A stretch of 64,000 bases of DNA from Proteus hauseri ATCC 700826 (GTDB lineage: Bacteria > Pseudomonadota > Gammaproteobacteria > Enterobacterales > Enterobacteriaceae): assembly GCF_001654965.1 (NCBI RefSeq), contig NZ_LXEV01000007.1, positions 22,855-86,854 on the forward strand. The letters are read 5' to 3'. Below, piece after piece: positions 49,924 to 59,332 of the stretch (position 1 is the first letter of the stretch; the number at the start of each line of letters is the position of its first letter). The position numbers and the translations under genes are program-made. The notes below the pieces were generated by a model. It was not told the origin of the DNA. It ran no database searches and saw only the letters and a list, made by a program, of their open reading frames with translations.

Positions 49924-50341
49924 GCCAATAAGTCAGTTTTAAATCCTTATGGTTATGTTAAATAAGGAATTTTTATATTAATAGATTGGTTTCTAGCCAA
50001 AGCTGATCTGAGAGTAGACTTTCACAATCAGTCAGTCAAGTAATTATAGCTTATTATATCATTGATTATGAGAATATAAATATCAGAATAGTAGTCGATT
50101 TAGCCAGATCTTTCTGAATTATATCAATTAAAGTTAATAAAGAGGAAATGTTTTTTTGATAGCAATAGATTATTAGAATAAAAGATACTATTTGTTGGGT
50201 GGGGGCTAAAAATTCAGTTTTTTAGAAAAATAGATTCAGATATTTATTTTAGTATTGATTAAATAATATCTTAATTAAATTGTCTGTAACGAAAGTAGTA
50301 TTTATTATAAGTATCAATTTATTATGTAATGTATGTGCTTT
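49924..50341. other. AT-rich gap upstream of the O-antigen operon
   Basis: No ORF of note lies here. The gap should contain the O-antigen promoter and the untranslated leader ahead of the JUMPstart element. A few short inverted stretches occur but none stands out, and no -10/-35 pair can be fixed with confidence in such AT-rich DNA. Confidence 0.4.
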
Positions 50342-51458
50342 CTATTTTGAAGAAGATAGTTTGAATCTTTTTTCTATATAATTATACATTATATATGATG
50401 AAAGAAGGGCCAATAATATAGATCCTGTTAACAGAACCATAAATAAATTTGTAGATATATTTTTTAGATCAATAAACATTGAATATAAATTAAAAGTTAT
50501 ACTCGGTACTGGTTGATGAAGCAGATACAAGCTGTAACTGACAATTCCAATATTAAAAATTATTTTATTTTTAAATATAGGAGGTCTTGAGTATATAAAT
50601 ACAAAGAAAAGTGCAGATATACAAAGATATGTTTCAAAAGCATGAGGTTTTTGCTTTGTAAAAAGAATAAATATAAATAATATAATCATGATTATATAAG
50701 AAATGTAGCGAGCAATTTTCTTTTCAGATTTTGTGATATAAGATGCTATAAAGCCAGTTAAGAAGTTAGTCCATAAAACAGTATCATTTATGTAGCCGAA
50801 GTATATTACAATGTATGAATTAGTATTCTTAATGACTTAATTGAATATGCGCAAGCTAAAAATGGAATAATAGTATAAAATTTCCATTCATATGGTAATA
50901 TCTATATGACAACATTGATATTATTATCTACACTATTACCTAATTTTATTCCATTACCTCAAAAACCAAAGCCATAAATTCTCTGTAATAACAAAAGAAT
51001 ATCATCTATGGATTTTATTTGAGAAAGTTTTAAGCTGATGAAAATTATGAGTACTATTGTTGATGCAACAAGATATGCTGGTAATAATCGATATATTCTT
51101 CTTTGAAAAAAAGAAATATCTATTTTGGGGTTTTTTATTACAGAGGAAAATAAAAACCAGTTAAACAAAAAAACATATCAGCACCAAAACTTCCCATTTT
51201 TTCAAACGAATATATAGGTTGAATTTCAAATGTTGGTGATTTTATTCCAGTTGTAGATATGGCTAGGTATGAATGTGCAATAAAAACGAGTAAGCATGAT
51301 ATTCCTCGTAGGCCTTCTAAGATTAAATCATTATGGCTTCCTGTTGGAGCTATCTCAATGATTTTATTCAATAAAAAAGATATGATTAGAACAGAAATAA
51401 TGATAAATAGAGCATAAATAATATTATTTATACTTAAATAGTAAAAGATTTCGTTCAT
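50342..51458 (-). pseudogene. Acyltransferase-3 (O-acetyltransferase) gene, multiply disrupted
   Basis: Fragments in different minus-strand frames line up to one membrane acyltransferase. 51458-51138 has the N-terminus (LILEGLRGISCLLVFIAHS with its key His, and GSFGADMFFCLTG). 51168-50959 continues after a frameshift (FFQRRIYRLLPAYLVAS). Next come in-frame stops within the equivalent of the LPYEWKFYTIIPFLA motif, a further frame change, and then 50689-50342 with GIVSYSLYLLHQP and YNYIEKRF. At least two frameshifts and two stops make it non-functional. It lies between cpxA and the JUMPstart and is probably a vestige of an earlier O-unit-modifying gene. Confidence 0.85.
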
Positions 51459-51659
51459 TTTTTATCCATAAAATTAAGCATTTTTTATTCACTACTCAGA
51501 TATTTTATCATTCTCATAATATATGTTCAGTTGTAGACATGTATTTTTCTACATTTTTAAACGGCTCATATTGTAAGTTATATCTTTATCAAAAAATAGG
51601 CTCAAGACATTTTATATATCTAAAGCCTAATATTTTATTTTTTATCAATAAATATTTAG

Positions 51660-53051
51660 TTAAGTTATCGATATTTTATTCACTGCCCCTGCTCTTGGTA
51701 ACCAAATTTCTATGCGTAATCCACCTAATGGACTGTCATCCGCCTTTACATTACCTCGGTGTTGACTTACTGCGGTTTCTACAATGGCTAAACCAAGACC
51801 TGTACCGCCAGATTCACGATCTCGTGCCTCATCCGTTCTATAGAAAGGTCGGAAGATATGCTCTCTGTCTTCAGGGTTAACACCTGGGCCATCATCATCC
51901 ACAATAATAGAAATGCCTTGGTTCTGTTCTTTAAAGGCCACTTCAATGCGTGAGTTTGAATAACGCAGCGCATTGCGCACAATGTTCTCAAAAGCGCTAG
52001 CAAGCGAGTAAGGGTTACAATAAATAGTCCAAGGCCCCGGTGGTGCGATGACTTGTAATGTTTTATTGCTCTGCTCTGCCTCGAATTTGGCGTTATCTAA
52101 AATATCGTCCCATAATTCGTTGGCTTTTACATTTTCACGTAATAATTCGTTTTTGTATTGATTGCGAGATAACACCAGTAAATCGTTAATCATACCGTCG
52201 AGACGCTGAGTTTCTGTTTCAATGCGCTCTAATTCTTTACTTTCACCGTGGCGGCGACGCAAAAGAGCACTGGCAAGTTGTAAACGAGTGAGTGGGGTAC
52301 GAAGTTCATGTGAAATATCAGAAATTAATCGTTGTTGAGCTGCAACCATGCGTTCTAATGCACTAATCATCTGGTTGAAGCTTGTACCTGCCGCTAAAAA
52401 CTCTTGAGGACCCGTCTCAAGCTCTGGATGAGGCCGTAAGTTACCTTTAGCAACGTCATCAGCCGCATTTTTAAGCTGCCTTGCCGGTTTTGCTAAACTC
52501 CAAGATAACCATACTAATAATGGTGTACTGATAAGCATGGTAAATATAAGAAGTAGCAAAGGTTTATCAAATAATAAGTTGATAAAGTCAGATTGCGGGC
52601 TGCTCGATGGGCGTACTAAGTAAAGTTGGTAGTGATCTTCACCATCTCGTACTGAAAATGGCCCTAACATCTCAGAACGACCATACTTTTTCTTTTTGGG
52701 ATGATCTGCGTTATCAGATTGACCAATAAAGTTTCTGACAACTTGCATTTCATTGCGTTGCGCACCAATAATTCGACCTTCACTGGTGACAATAATAAGG
52801 CGCTGACCTGGTGGTGCCCACTTATCGATAGCGCGAATTAAACGCCGCCACCAAAGCAGATCATTAGCAGGATCTTGGGCTAGTTCAGCTTCTATATGTT
52901 GTTCTAGCATAACACCTTGACGGTATTCACTCTCTAATAGAGTGGTAAGCTGGCGCGAGTCCAGCTTAGGTACCATCATAACTAGCACAAGAACTAGTGC
53001 TAGCGTCAGCCAGAATATTGCGAAAATGCGCGCTGACAGACTATTTATCAT
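51660..53051 (-). CDS. cpxA: Envelope stress sensor histidine kinase CpxA
   Basis: The 463-residue product has two transmembrane helices (about residues 8-28 and 165-185) flanking a periplasmic sensor domain. A HAMP linker follows, then HisKA with ISHELRTPLTRLQ (phospho-acceptor His) near residue 248. The ATPase domain carries NIVRNALRYS, IIVDDDGPGV and GGTGLGLAIVE. It senses envelope protein misfolding and phosphorylates CpxR; CpxP inhibits it. It begins 12 bases after the cpxR stop. Confidence 0.96.
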   Translation of the reverse strand: MINSLSARIFAIFWLTLALVLVLVMMVPKLDSRQLTTLLESEYRQGVMLEQHIEAELAQDPANDLLWWRRLIRAIDKWAPPGQRLIIVTSEGRIIGAQRNEMQVVRNFIGQSDNADHPKKKKYGRSEMLGPFSVRDGEDHYQLYLVRPSSSPQSDFINLLFDKPLLLLIFTMLISTPLLVWLSWSLAKPARQLKNAADDVAKGNLRPHPELETGPQEFLAAGTSFNQMISALERMVAAQQRLISDISHELRTPLTRLQLASALLRRRHGESKELERIETETQRLDGMINDLLVLSRNQYKNELLRENVKANELWDDILDNAKFEAEQSNKTLQVIAPPGPWTIYCNPYSLASAFENIVRNALRYSNSRIEVAFKEQNQGISIIVDDDGPGVNPEDREHIFRPFYRTDEARDRESGGTGLGLAIVETAVSQHRGNVKADDSPLGGLRIEIWLPRAGAVNKISIT

Positions 53052-53063
53052 AGAAATTATTTA

Positions 53064-53762
53064 TCACGTTATGGAAACCATCAGATAACCGCGGCCACGT
53101 AATGTTTTAAACCAAGGTTGTCCATCTGTTCTCTCTGGTAATTTACGGCGTAAATTAGAAATATGCATATCAATTGCTCTATCAAATGGCGTTAAACGCT
53201 TGCCAAGGACTTCTTGGCTTAAGTGTTCACGAGACACCACTTGTCCTAAATGTTGAGCAAGTAAATAAAGCAATGTAAATTCAGTTCCGGTTAATTCTAA
53301 AGGTTCGTTGTCGAAACTTGCCTCTTGTCTACCAGGATTAAGCTGTAATTTATCAACTTGTAACGTAGGCGATGTGTTGCTGTCAGTCTGTTTTTGCTCA
53401 CTCCAGTTAGAACGGCGCAAAATAGCTCTGATACGTGCAACAAGTTCTCTATCATTAAAAGGTTTAGGTAAATAGTCATCAGCACCTAATTCTAGGCCAA
53501 GCACTCGGTCAAGATCACTTCCTCGTGCTGTTAACATAATGACAGGGGTTTGGAAATTTTGGCGTAACTCTTTTAGCGTCTCAATTCCGTTTTTACGTGG
53601 CATCATAATATCCAGTAATAACAAGTCGATAGAAGCATCAATAAGTTTCAACGCTTGTTCGCCATCAGAGGCGATTACAACATTAAAGCCTTCCATTTCA
53701 AGCAGTTCTTTCAATAGCGATGTTAATTCGCGATCGTCATCCACTAATAAGATTTTATGCAT
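53064..53762 (-). CDS. cpxR: Envelope stress response regulator CpxR
   Basis: The 232-residue OmpR-type regulator begins KILLVDDDRELTSLLKELLEMEGF. The phospho-Asp is in LLLLDIMMPRKNG near residue 51, with LTARGSD and YLPKPFNDREL following. The C-terminal winged helix has LTGTEFTLLYLLAQHLGQVVSREHLSQEVLGKRL and DMHISNLRRKL. It activates cpxP and other envelope-quality genes. It shares a divergent promoter region with cpxP that holds a perfect CpxR box. Confidence 0.97.
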   Translation of the reverse strand: MHKILLVDDDRELTSLLKELLEMEGFNVVIASDGEQALKLIDASIDLLLLDIMMPRKNGIETLKELRQNFQTPVIMLTARGSDLDRVLGLELGADDYLPKPFNDRELVARIRAILRRSNWSEQKQTDSNTSPTLQVDKLQLNPGRQEASFDNEPLELTGTEFTLLYLLAQHLGQVVSREHLSQEVLGKRLTPFDRAIDMHISNLRRKLPERTDGQPWFKTLRGRGYLMVSIT

Positions 53763-53815
53763 TCGTCAATTCCTCCAAGAGAAAAATACGATAATAAATA
53801 GCGCGGATCCATGAC

Positions 53816-53830
53816 TTTACGTTCTTTTAC
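53816..53830. promoter_or_regulatory. CpxR-binding box
   Basis: On the minus strand the 15 bases read GTAAA-AGAAC-GTAAA, a perfect match to the consensus GTAAA-N5-GTAAA. It lies in the cpxR-cpxP divergent gap, 54 bases from the cpxR start and about 130 from cpxP, placed for autoregulation and cpxP activation. Confidence 0.88.
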
Positions 53831-53959
53831 ACGCTCTGACGCTAGTTTGCAGGTGTAGCTGTATAGTAATCCACATAGCAACAAATTACACATATTTAGA
53901 AAAGTGTTAGTTATTAGGTCGCAATGAAATAACCAAATTAGGAATCAGGAGTGAAAGCA

Positions 53960-54502
53960 ATGCGTAAAGTAGCAATGGTTGCATTAGCATCAATGTTTTT
54001 GGTAGCTCCGACGATGGTGTTAGCTGAAACAGCAAATACTAATCCTTCCGCTGAACAACAATACAACGGAAACTATCATTGTGGTTATAACGGTAACGGC
54101 ATGCATGATGGCCGCGATTATAGAGGTCACCATGGACAACGTGGCCATATGATGAACCGTAATTTTGATGAATCCCATATGTTTTATGGAATTACATTAA
54201 CTGAACAACAACGTACCCAAATGCGTGATTTAATGCGCCAGCATCATCAAGATAGATATAACAACGCTAATTTCCGTCAACATCGTGAAAATATGCATAA
54301 ATTAGTGACTGCATCTCAATTTGATGAAGCTGCAGTAAGAGCACAAGTACAAAATATGGATCAACAAGCTATCGAACGTCATGTCGAGATGGCAAAAGTT
54401 CATAACCAAATGTATCAGTTGCTGACTCCAGAGCAAAAAACACAGTTGGAGAAAAATTATCAGCAACGTATGTCATCTTTTGATGGCAGCAACAAACAGT
54501 AA
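53960..54502 (+). CDS. cpxP: Cpx-pathway periplasmic inhibitor CpxP
   Basis: The start is ATG at 53960, eight bases after AGGAG; a GTG at 53951 is possible but lies inside that site. The 180-residue product has a signal peptide ([23 protein letters not shown]). A His/Gly-rich segment of about residues 35-65 is longer than I recall in E. coli. A helical domain follows with the two LTxxQ motifs LTEQQ and LTPEQ. CpxP binds the CpxA sensor domain and delivers misfolded pilins to DegP. Its mRNA tail carries CpxQ. Confidence 0.93.
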   Translation: MRKVAMVALASMFLVAPTMVLAETANTNPSAEQQYNGNYHCGYNGNGMHDGRDYRGHHGQRGHMMNRNFDESHMFYGITLTEQQRTQMRDLMRQHHQDRYNNANFRQHRENMHKLVTASQFDEAAVRAQVQNMDQQAIERHVEMAKVHNQMYQLLTPEQKTQLEKNYQQRMSSFDGSNKQ

Positions 54503-54566
54503 TTGAGTTAGAGTGTAGTAGAGTAGAGCAGTACCTAGTTAGAGAGTAAGTAGCAACAACGAAGTT

Positions 54567-54628
54567 TTTTCCTTGCCATAGACACCATCCCTGTCTTTTG
54601 CAGCCCCTCTGGAGAGGGGCTTTTTTTT
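54567..54628 (+). ncRNA. cpxQ: CpxQ small RNA from the cpxP 3' end
   Basis: The segment TTTTCCTTGCCATAGACACC, followed by ATCCCTGTCTT, is the conserved 5' part of CpxQ as I remember it from Salmonella and E. coli. It ends in a terminator with nine-base arms (54602-54610, 54613-54621) and eight T. In those species RNase E releases CpxQ from cpxP mRNA, and with Hfq it represses envelope-protein mRNAs. The conserved run sits 65 bases past the cpxP stop in otherwise drifting sequence. Confidence 0.85.
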
Positions 54629-54808
54629 ATTTCACTATTAGGTAAGTTCAGTTTTTTCGGTAGGGTTAATAATTTTTGTAAAAATTACAAACATAATAAA
54701 TCTACCTAAAAAATAGATGCTTGAGTTCAATAAAAATAATTGAGATAAAAAAGAATAACTTGTGCAATGCTGTAATCAACGGGAAATCAGTAGAAATACT
54801 CTTTTTAT

Positions 54809-54831
54809 AGCCCCTTTAGAAGGGGCTTTTT
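54809..54831 (+). terminator. Second terminator downstream of cpxP
   Basis: Eight-base arms (54809-54816 with 54820-54827), a three-base loop and five T point along the plus strand. It lies about 180 bases beyond the CpxQ terminator, where no plus-strand gene is seen. It may end a small transcript starting near 54755: TTGAGT and GATAAA with 17-base spacing lie at about 54721-54749. Confidence 0.65.
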
Positions 54832-54873
54832 GTTTATTTAATTGTTGATAGTAAAAAAACAGTCACAGAGATT

Positions 54874-56031
54874 TTATTTGTTTTTTATTTCTTCTTTAAT
54901 AATTGCATGAGTATTTTTAATAAAATCATCAACATTGTGAATTTTTTTAATATATTCAACAGCTTCTAATGAAAGTGCTTTTCTTTTATCTTCATTTTCT
55001 ATTAGATTTTGAATAGCATCGACAAATAGATCGACTTTATCAAATCCATTGCCCAAAACCTCACCAACATAAATACCAAATTTAGAGGTTAAATCGTCTG
55101 GATTTCTATTGCTAACAAGTAGTGTACCGAAAGAGAGTGCCTCTAAAAATGATACGGGTAATGCTTCATGAATTGAGCTGTTAACTAATACTTTTGCATC
55201 ACGTAAGTATTTATTTTTTTCTTCACCTTCAACATGACCAACAAAATGTAGATTAGGGATTTTTTCATATTCAGACATAATGTCGTGATTTTTATCATCA
55301 GCTCTAAATATTTTACCTAAAACATAAAAATTGTAGTTGGGCATTTTTTTCGCGATTTCACAAAAAATCCAACCGCGCTTAACTGAAGCAATGCGGCCTA
55401 AGAAGACAATGTTGTTTTGCTTAGGGTAAGTTAAAACATCAAAATTATAGTCGATATCAATTGGGTTCGGTGCAAATTCAATAGGAACATCTTTATCTAA
55501 TTGATATAAATCGATAGCTTTTTGATTTAAACATTTTGCTTGTGTGATAAAACGCACTCTTCCCGCTTTATACCAATCATGAACAAGATCATAAATTTTT
55601 TGGTTGTAGTAGGATGTTTCAGGAATTAAATCGACAGTAAAAATCTCATCCCATTCGTACATTGGTCTTGGATCTTGGATCCAAAGAATTAGTTTTTTGT
55701 TAGGGTCTAATTCATTTTTTAATATATTGTCGTGAGTGAGCTCAACACTGAAGTAAATATCGTAGTTTTTCTTTTTTAAGAATTGTTGGGTGAACCACTT
55801 TCTACGAGGTAATTTATATAATGTAACGCCATCAACAACATTTTTTTCAGCAAAAAAATGACTTTTTCCCTTACCAAGTAAAACATCAAATTCAAACTCA
55901 TCATTTTTTAAATATTTTGCTATGTAGTATCTGGCTAAATAACCATAACCGCCAAATCTTGTATTTGCGGCTCCAAAAAATTCATCGACGATGAGTCCTA
56001 CTCTAATTTTACGTTTATTTTCTTTATTCAT
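54874..56031 (-). CDS. Glycosyltransferase, GT4-like, in the place of fieF
   Basis: The 385-residue product has a GT-B pattern. It begins RVGLIVDEFFGAANTRFGGYGYLARYYIAKYL and has an IQDPRPMYEWDEI segment in the acceptor domain. The donor domain shows IVFLGRIASVKRGWIFCEIAKKMPNYNFYVLG (near residue 210), LHFVGHVEG and VNSSIHEALPVSFLEALSFGTLLVS with an E(x7)E pair. It is a monocistronic minus-strand gene between cpxP and pfkA, where E. coli has fieF. The substrate is unknown; a surface polysaccharide is likely. The base composition is AT-rich, suggesting acquisition. Confidence 0.85.
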   Translation of the reverse strand: MNKENKRKIRVGLIVDEFFGAANTRFGGYGYLARYYIAKYLKNDEFEFDVLLGKGKSHFFAEKNVVDGVTLYKLPRRKWFTQQFLKKKNYDIYFSVELTHDNILKNELDPNKKLILWIQDPRPMYEWDEIFTVDLIPETSYYNQKIYDLVHDWYKAGRVRFITQAKCLNQKAIDLYQLDKDVPIEFAPNPIDIDYNFDVLTYPKQNNIVFLGRIASVKRGWIFCEIAKKMPNYNFYVLGKIFRADDKNHDIMSEYEKIPNLHFVGHVEGEEKNKYLRDAKVLVNSSIHEALPVSFLEALSFGTLLVSNRNPDDLTSKFGIYVGEVLGNGFDKVDLFVDAIQNLIENEDKRKALSLEAVEYIKKIHNVDDFIKNTHAIIKEEIKNK

Positions 56032-56222
56032 GACTTACAGAGCCTAGGGTAAATTGTAACTAGCGATTTAATATAAAAAATAGAGACTAAAAATTGGTAT
56101 TAGTGTCTATAGACAGATATTTCATACATATAACCTAAATATTATCTTAGGTGAGTAACTATGAAAAATGAATTACAAAAATCTATCTATATAGATAATA
56201 AAATTACGAATTAATGTGCGGA

Positions 56223-56348
56223 ATGGTTTCTACATTAGTCTACATTATTTCTATCATTTCCTACAACAACGCCTCAGAGTATTCGGGTCGTAAACCTTCA
56301 GTAAGAATTTTTGTTGGTATCACGGTGTTATATGCTGTGCATATTTAG
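56223..56348 (+). CDS. Possible 41-residue hydrophobic small protein
   Basis: The frame MVSTLVYIISIISYNNASEY... runs to VLYAVHI. It has a hydrophobic N-terminal stretch and a second hydrophobic stretch near the end, flanking a polar centre with GRKPS. The only ribosome-site candidate (GCGGA) abuts the ATG, so initiation would be poor unless coupled to the 17-codon frame ending nine bases before it. I do not recognise it. It may be a chance frame or a fragment of a lost membrane protein. Confidence 0.2.
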   Translation: MVSTLVYIISIISYNNASEYSGRKPSVRIFVGITVLYAVHI

Positions 56349-56869
56349 GTGCTGTGTTGACACCGTAATGGTTCTAATCATAAAGAATGGGTCATTACAT
56401 CTATAATCCAAGAGGTAATCATTACAACACGTTATTTTTTTCCATCAGAAGGAGAGGTACCTCTTGATATACTGTAACAGTCTAGGCATAAAATCGGTAA
56501 AAAAGAGCACAAATGTTGCTATTAGTCACAAAAGTGTAGGGGATTAGTATTATTTTATAATGCTATCTCAAATTGAATGATTGAACGCTAAAAAGTGAAA
56601 AATAAAGTGTAACTGCTCTTTAAAAGAGTAAATTCAATTTTTATCGAAATCTGCCGATGATAATTTTTAGCATAAATAGCGTTTTTTTGAGATGAAAGCA
56701 AAAAGGCAGTAAAGTATCTGTATAAAAAGTGTTAACGTAGCCAGTAACCTATTTTTAATACGTATAATTGTTATACAGGCTGTCTGATTTGTTTAATGCG
56801 CGTCAAGTTTATTAAAAAAAATGTACGATAATGATGAAGTGATAAAAAATATCCGTACAATGGTGGTGT

Positions 56870-56881
56870 TGAATCAATTCA
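56870..56881. promoter_or_regulatory. Cra (FruR)-like operator upstream of pfkA
   Basis: TGAATCAATTCA differs by one base from the palindromic Cra consensus TGAAWCGWTTCA as I remember it. It lies about 105 bases before the pfkA start. E. coli pfkA is repressed by Cra, so the position fits. Confidence 0.6.
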
Positions 56882-56986
56882 GCATTTGCAATATTGGCGA
56901 ATTATACCAAATAAGCCAGTATTGATATAAAAAAGTTATTCCGACAATTTTGCAATAATTACATCGAATAAGAATCAGAGGTAATC

Positions 56987-57964
56987 ATGGTCAATGGGAT
57001 CAAAAGAATTGGGGTTTTAACAAGTGGTGGTGATGCACCGGGTATGAATGCCGCAATCCGTGGTGTTGTCCGTGCTGCACTAAGTGAAGGTTTAGAGGTT
57101 TACGGTATTTTTGATGGCTATATGGGGCTATATGAAAACCGTATGAAAAAACTCGACCGCTTTAGTGTATCCGACATGATAAACCGTGGTGGTACTTTCC
57201 TTGGTTCTGCCCGTTTCCCTGAGTTCCGCGAAGATAATGTTCGTGCTGTTGCTATCGAAAATATGAAGCAAAATGGACTTGATGCACTTGTGGTTATTGG
57301 TGGCGATGGTTCTTATCTTGGTGCAAAAAAATTAACTGAAGCTGGTTTCCCATGTATTGGTTTACCTGGCACCATCGATAATGATGTTGCGGGTACTGAT
57401 TATACTATCGGTTATTTCACCGCATTAGAAACAGCTGTTGAAGCAATTGACCGCTTACGTGATACATCGACTTCTCATAAACGTATTTCTATCGTTGAAG
57501 TGATGGGACGTTACTGTGGTGACTTAACACTTTCTGCTGCTATCGCCGGTGGTTGTGAATTTGTGGTGTTGCCAGAATCTGAACTGCATTTTGATCGCAA
57601 TGAGTTATTAGCTGAAATTAAAGCGGGTATTGAGCGCGGTAAGCGTCATGCTATCGTTGCAATCACTGAGCACGTTTGTGATGTTCATGAATTAGCACGT
57701 TTTATTGAAACTGAAACAAAACATGAAACTCGTGCAACCGTATTAGGTCATATTCAACGGGGTGGTTCTCCTGTCGCTTATGACAGGATCCTTGCTTCTC
57801 GTATGGGGGCTTATTCAGTACAGCTTCTATTAGAAGGTTTTGGTGGCCGTTGTGTTGGGATCCAAAACGAAAAATTAGTTCATCACGATATTATTGATGC
57901 AGTGATGAATATGAAGCGTGTCTTCAAATCTGATTGGTATGAAACCGCGAAAAAACTGTATTAA
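56987..57964 (+). CDS. pfkA: ATP-dependent 6-phosphofructokinase
   Basis: The 325-residue product starts [32 protein letters not shown], with the ATP-site glycine motif. [15 protein letters not shown] and [17 protein letters not shown] (catalytic Asp) follow, and [21 protein letters not shown] is the signature near residue 250. It phosphorylates fructose-6-phosphate, the committed glycolytic step; PEP and ADP are known allosteric effectors. An AGAGGTAATC site precedes the ATG. It has a few extra N-terminal residues compared with E. coli PfkA. Confidence 0.97.
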   Translation: MVNGIKRIGVLTSGGDAPGMNAAIRGVVRAALSEGLEVYGIFDGYMGLYENRMKKLDRFSVSDMINRGGTFLGSARFPEFREDNVRAVAIENMKQNGLDALVVIGGDGSYLGAKKLTEAGFPCIGLPGTIDNDVAGTDYTIGYFTALETAVEAIDRLRDTSTSHKRISIVEVMGRYCGDLTLSAAIAGGCEFVVLPESELHFDRNELLAEIKAGIERGKRHAIVAITEHVCDVHELARFIETETKHETRATVLGHIQRGGSPVAYDRILASRMGAYSVQLLLEGFGGRCVGIQNEKLVHHDIIDAVMNMKRVFKSDWYETAKKLY

Positions 57965-58223
57965 AGTATACGTTTTTTCAGCTGATCTCCTTATTCGTGA
58001 ACTGTTCTGATGCATCTGATTTTGCATCAGAACAGCTTCTCGATGTTCGATGAAAACATTTCATTTGGCTTTCTTATTTAACTCTCGTTTTCACACATTC
58101 TGCTCTTACTTCTTATATATGCTCGCATATGCTTGTTTTATCTAACGAGTCGTTTTTTATTATTTCATCGTTATAACGCTTTCTGTCAGCCTGTTATGAA
58201 ACTCAATAATATAGGGGATAGAC

Positions 58224-59225
58224 ATGTTTAAACGATGGAGTACCTTATCAACGATTTTCGCAATACTCGTATTTTCTAGTAATGCATGGGCTAAAGATAT
58301 TCAACTATTGAATGTTTCTTACGATCCAACGAGAGAACTTTATCAGCAATATAATCAAGTGTTTAGTCAATATTGGGAACAAAAAACTGGCGATAAAGTC
58401 ATTATTCGCCAGTCTCATGGTGGTTCTGGGAAACAAGCAACTTCGGTGATTAATGGTATTGAAGCCGATGTTGCCACACTTGCACTTGCCTATGATATTG
58501 ATGCAATAGCAGAAAGAGGGCGTATAGATAAACAATGGTTAACGCGCTTGCCTGATAATTCAGCACCTTACACATCAACTATCGTATTTTTAGTTAGAAA
58601 AGGAAATCCTAAACAAATTAAAGATTGGGATTCACTTATTCAACCTGGTATTTCTATTATTACACCAAACCCTAAAACCTCGGGTGGTGCGAGATGGAAC
58701 TACCTTGCTGCTTGGGGATATGGTTTAAAAGCGAATCAACAAGATCAAGAAAAAGCCAAGGCATTTGTAAAAAACTTATATCAAAATGTGGAAGTTCTTG
58801 ATTCTGGTGCTAGAGGTGCGACAAATACTTTTGTTGAGCGAGGAATTGGTGATGTATTGGTTGCTTGGGAAAATGAAGCGCTACTTGCTATTAATGAATT
58901 AGGTGCGGATAAGTTTGAGATAGTTACACCATCGGTTTCTATTTTGGCAGAGCCTACTGTTGCGGTAGTTGATAAAGTTGTTGATAAACGCGGTACTCGT
59001 GAGATAGCAACTGCTTATTTAGAATATCTTTACTCACCTCAGGGCCAAGAAATTGCAGCAAAAAATTATTATCGCCCAAGAGATAGCGCAATAGCTGAAA
59101 AATACCAAGATCGTTTTCCTCAGTTAACGCTGTTTACTGTTGATGAGGTTTTTGGTGGCTGGCAATCAGCACAGAAAACCCATTTTGCTTCAGGGGGTGT
59201 ATTTGATGAAATTAGTCGTCGTTAA
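58224..59225 (+). CDS. sbp: Sulfate-binding periplasmic protein Sbp
   Basis: The 333-residue product has a signal peptide ([25 protein letters not shown], cleaved near residue 23). The mature part matches the sulfate/thiosulfate-binding family: [55 protein letters not shown] and [11 protein letters not shown]. It delivers sulfate to the CysTWA ABC transporter for cysteine synthesis. It follows pfkA as in E. coli. The 259-base gap before it should hold a CysB-controlled promoter, which I could not pinpoint. Confidence 0.96.
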   Translation: MFKRWSTLSTIFAILVFSSNAWAKDIQLLNVSYDPTRELYQQYNQVFSQYWEQKTGDKVIIRQSHGGSGKQATSVINGIEADVATLALAYDIDAIAERGRIDKQWLTRLPDNSAPYTSTIVFLVRKGNPKQIKDWDSLIQPGISIITPNPKTSGGARWNYLAAWGYGLKANQQDQEKAKAFVKNLYQNVEVLDSGARGATNTFVERGIGDVLVAWENEALLAINELGADKFEIVTPSVSILAEPTVAVVDKVVDKRGTREIATAYLEYLYSPQGQEIAAKNYYRPRDSAIAEKYQDRFPQLTLFTVDEVFGGWQSAQKTHFASGGVFDEISRR

Positions 59226-59250
59226 TACAAAATAGAAAAAGTAAGAGATA

Positions 59251-59290
59251 AAAAAATCACCTTCTATTTAATGTAGTAAGGTGATTTTTT
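59251..59290. terminator. Bidirectional terminator between sbp and tpiA
   Basis: Perfect 11-base arms (59253-59263 with 59278-59288) with A-rich and T-rich flanks serve both convergent genes, sbp and tpiA. Confidence 0.88.
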
Positions 59291-59332
59291 CTATTTTTTA
59301 TCGATTAAAGGTAAAACCTATTAAGATAAAAA

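Larger units (their letters stand above)
56032..56986. other. 955-base gap upstream of pfkA
   Basis: No established gene is found. The gap contains two very small plus-strand frames (56161-56214 and 56223-56348) and a palindrome AGAGGTACCTCT at 56453-56464. An imperfect inverted repeat TGTACGATA/TATCCGTACA spans about 56822-56859, and a Cra-type site lies at 56870-56881. Its length and lack of coding suggest a lost gene, an unusual regulatory leader or a small RNA. No recognisable remnant of fieF is seen. Confidence 0.4.

Noticed and set aside
49039..51458. CRISPR-like or repeat array in the very AT-rich O-antigen stretch
   Set aside because: Low-complexity A/T runs only; no regularly spaced repeats.
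56161..56214. 17-codon frame with an AGGTGAG site
   Set aside because: Too short and unlike anything I know; kept only as context for the gap upstream of pfkA.
56453..56464. Palindrome AGAGGTACCTCT as an operator
   Set aside because: A single 12-base palindrome far from any start codon; no regulator can be suggested.
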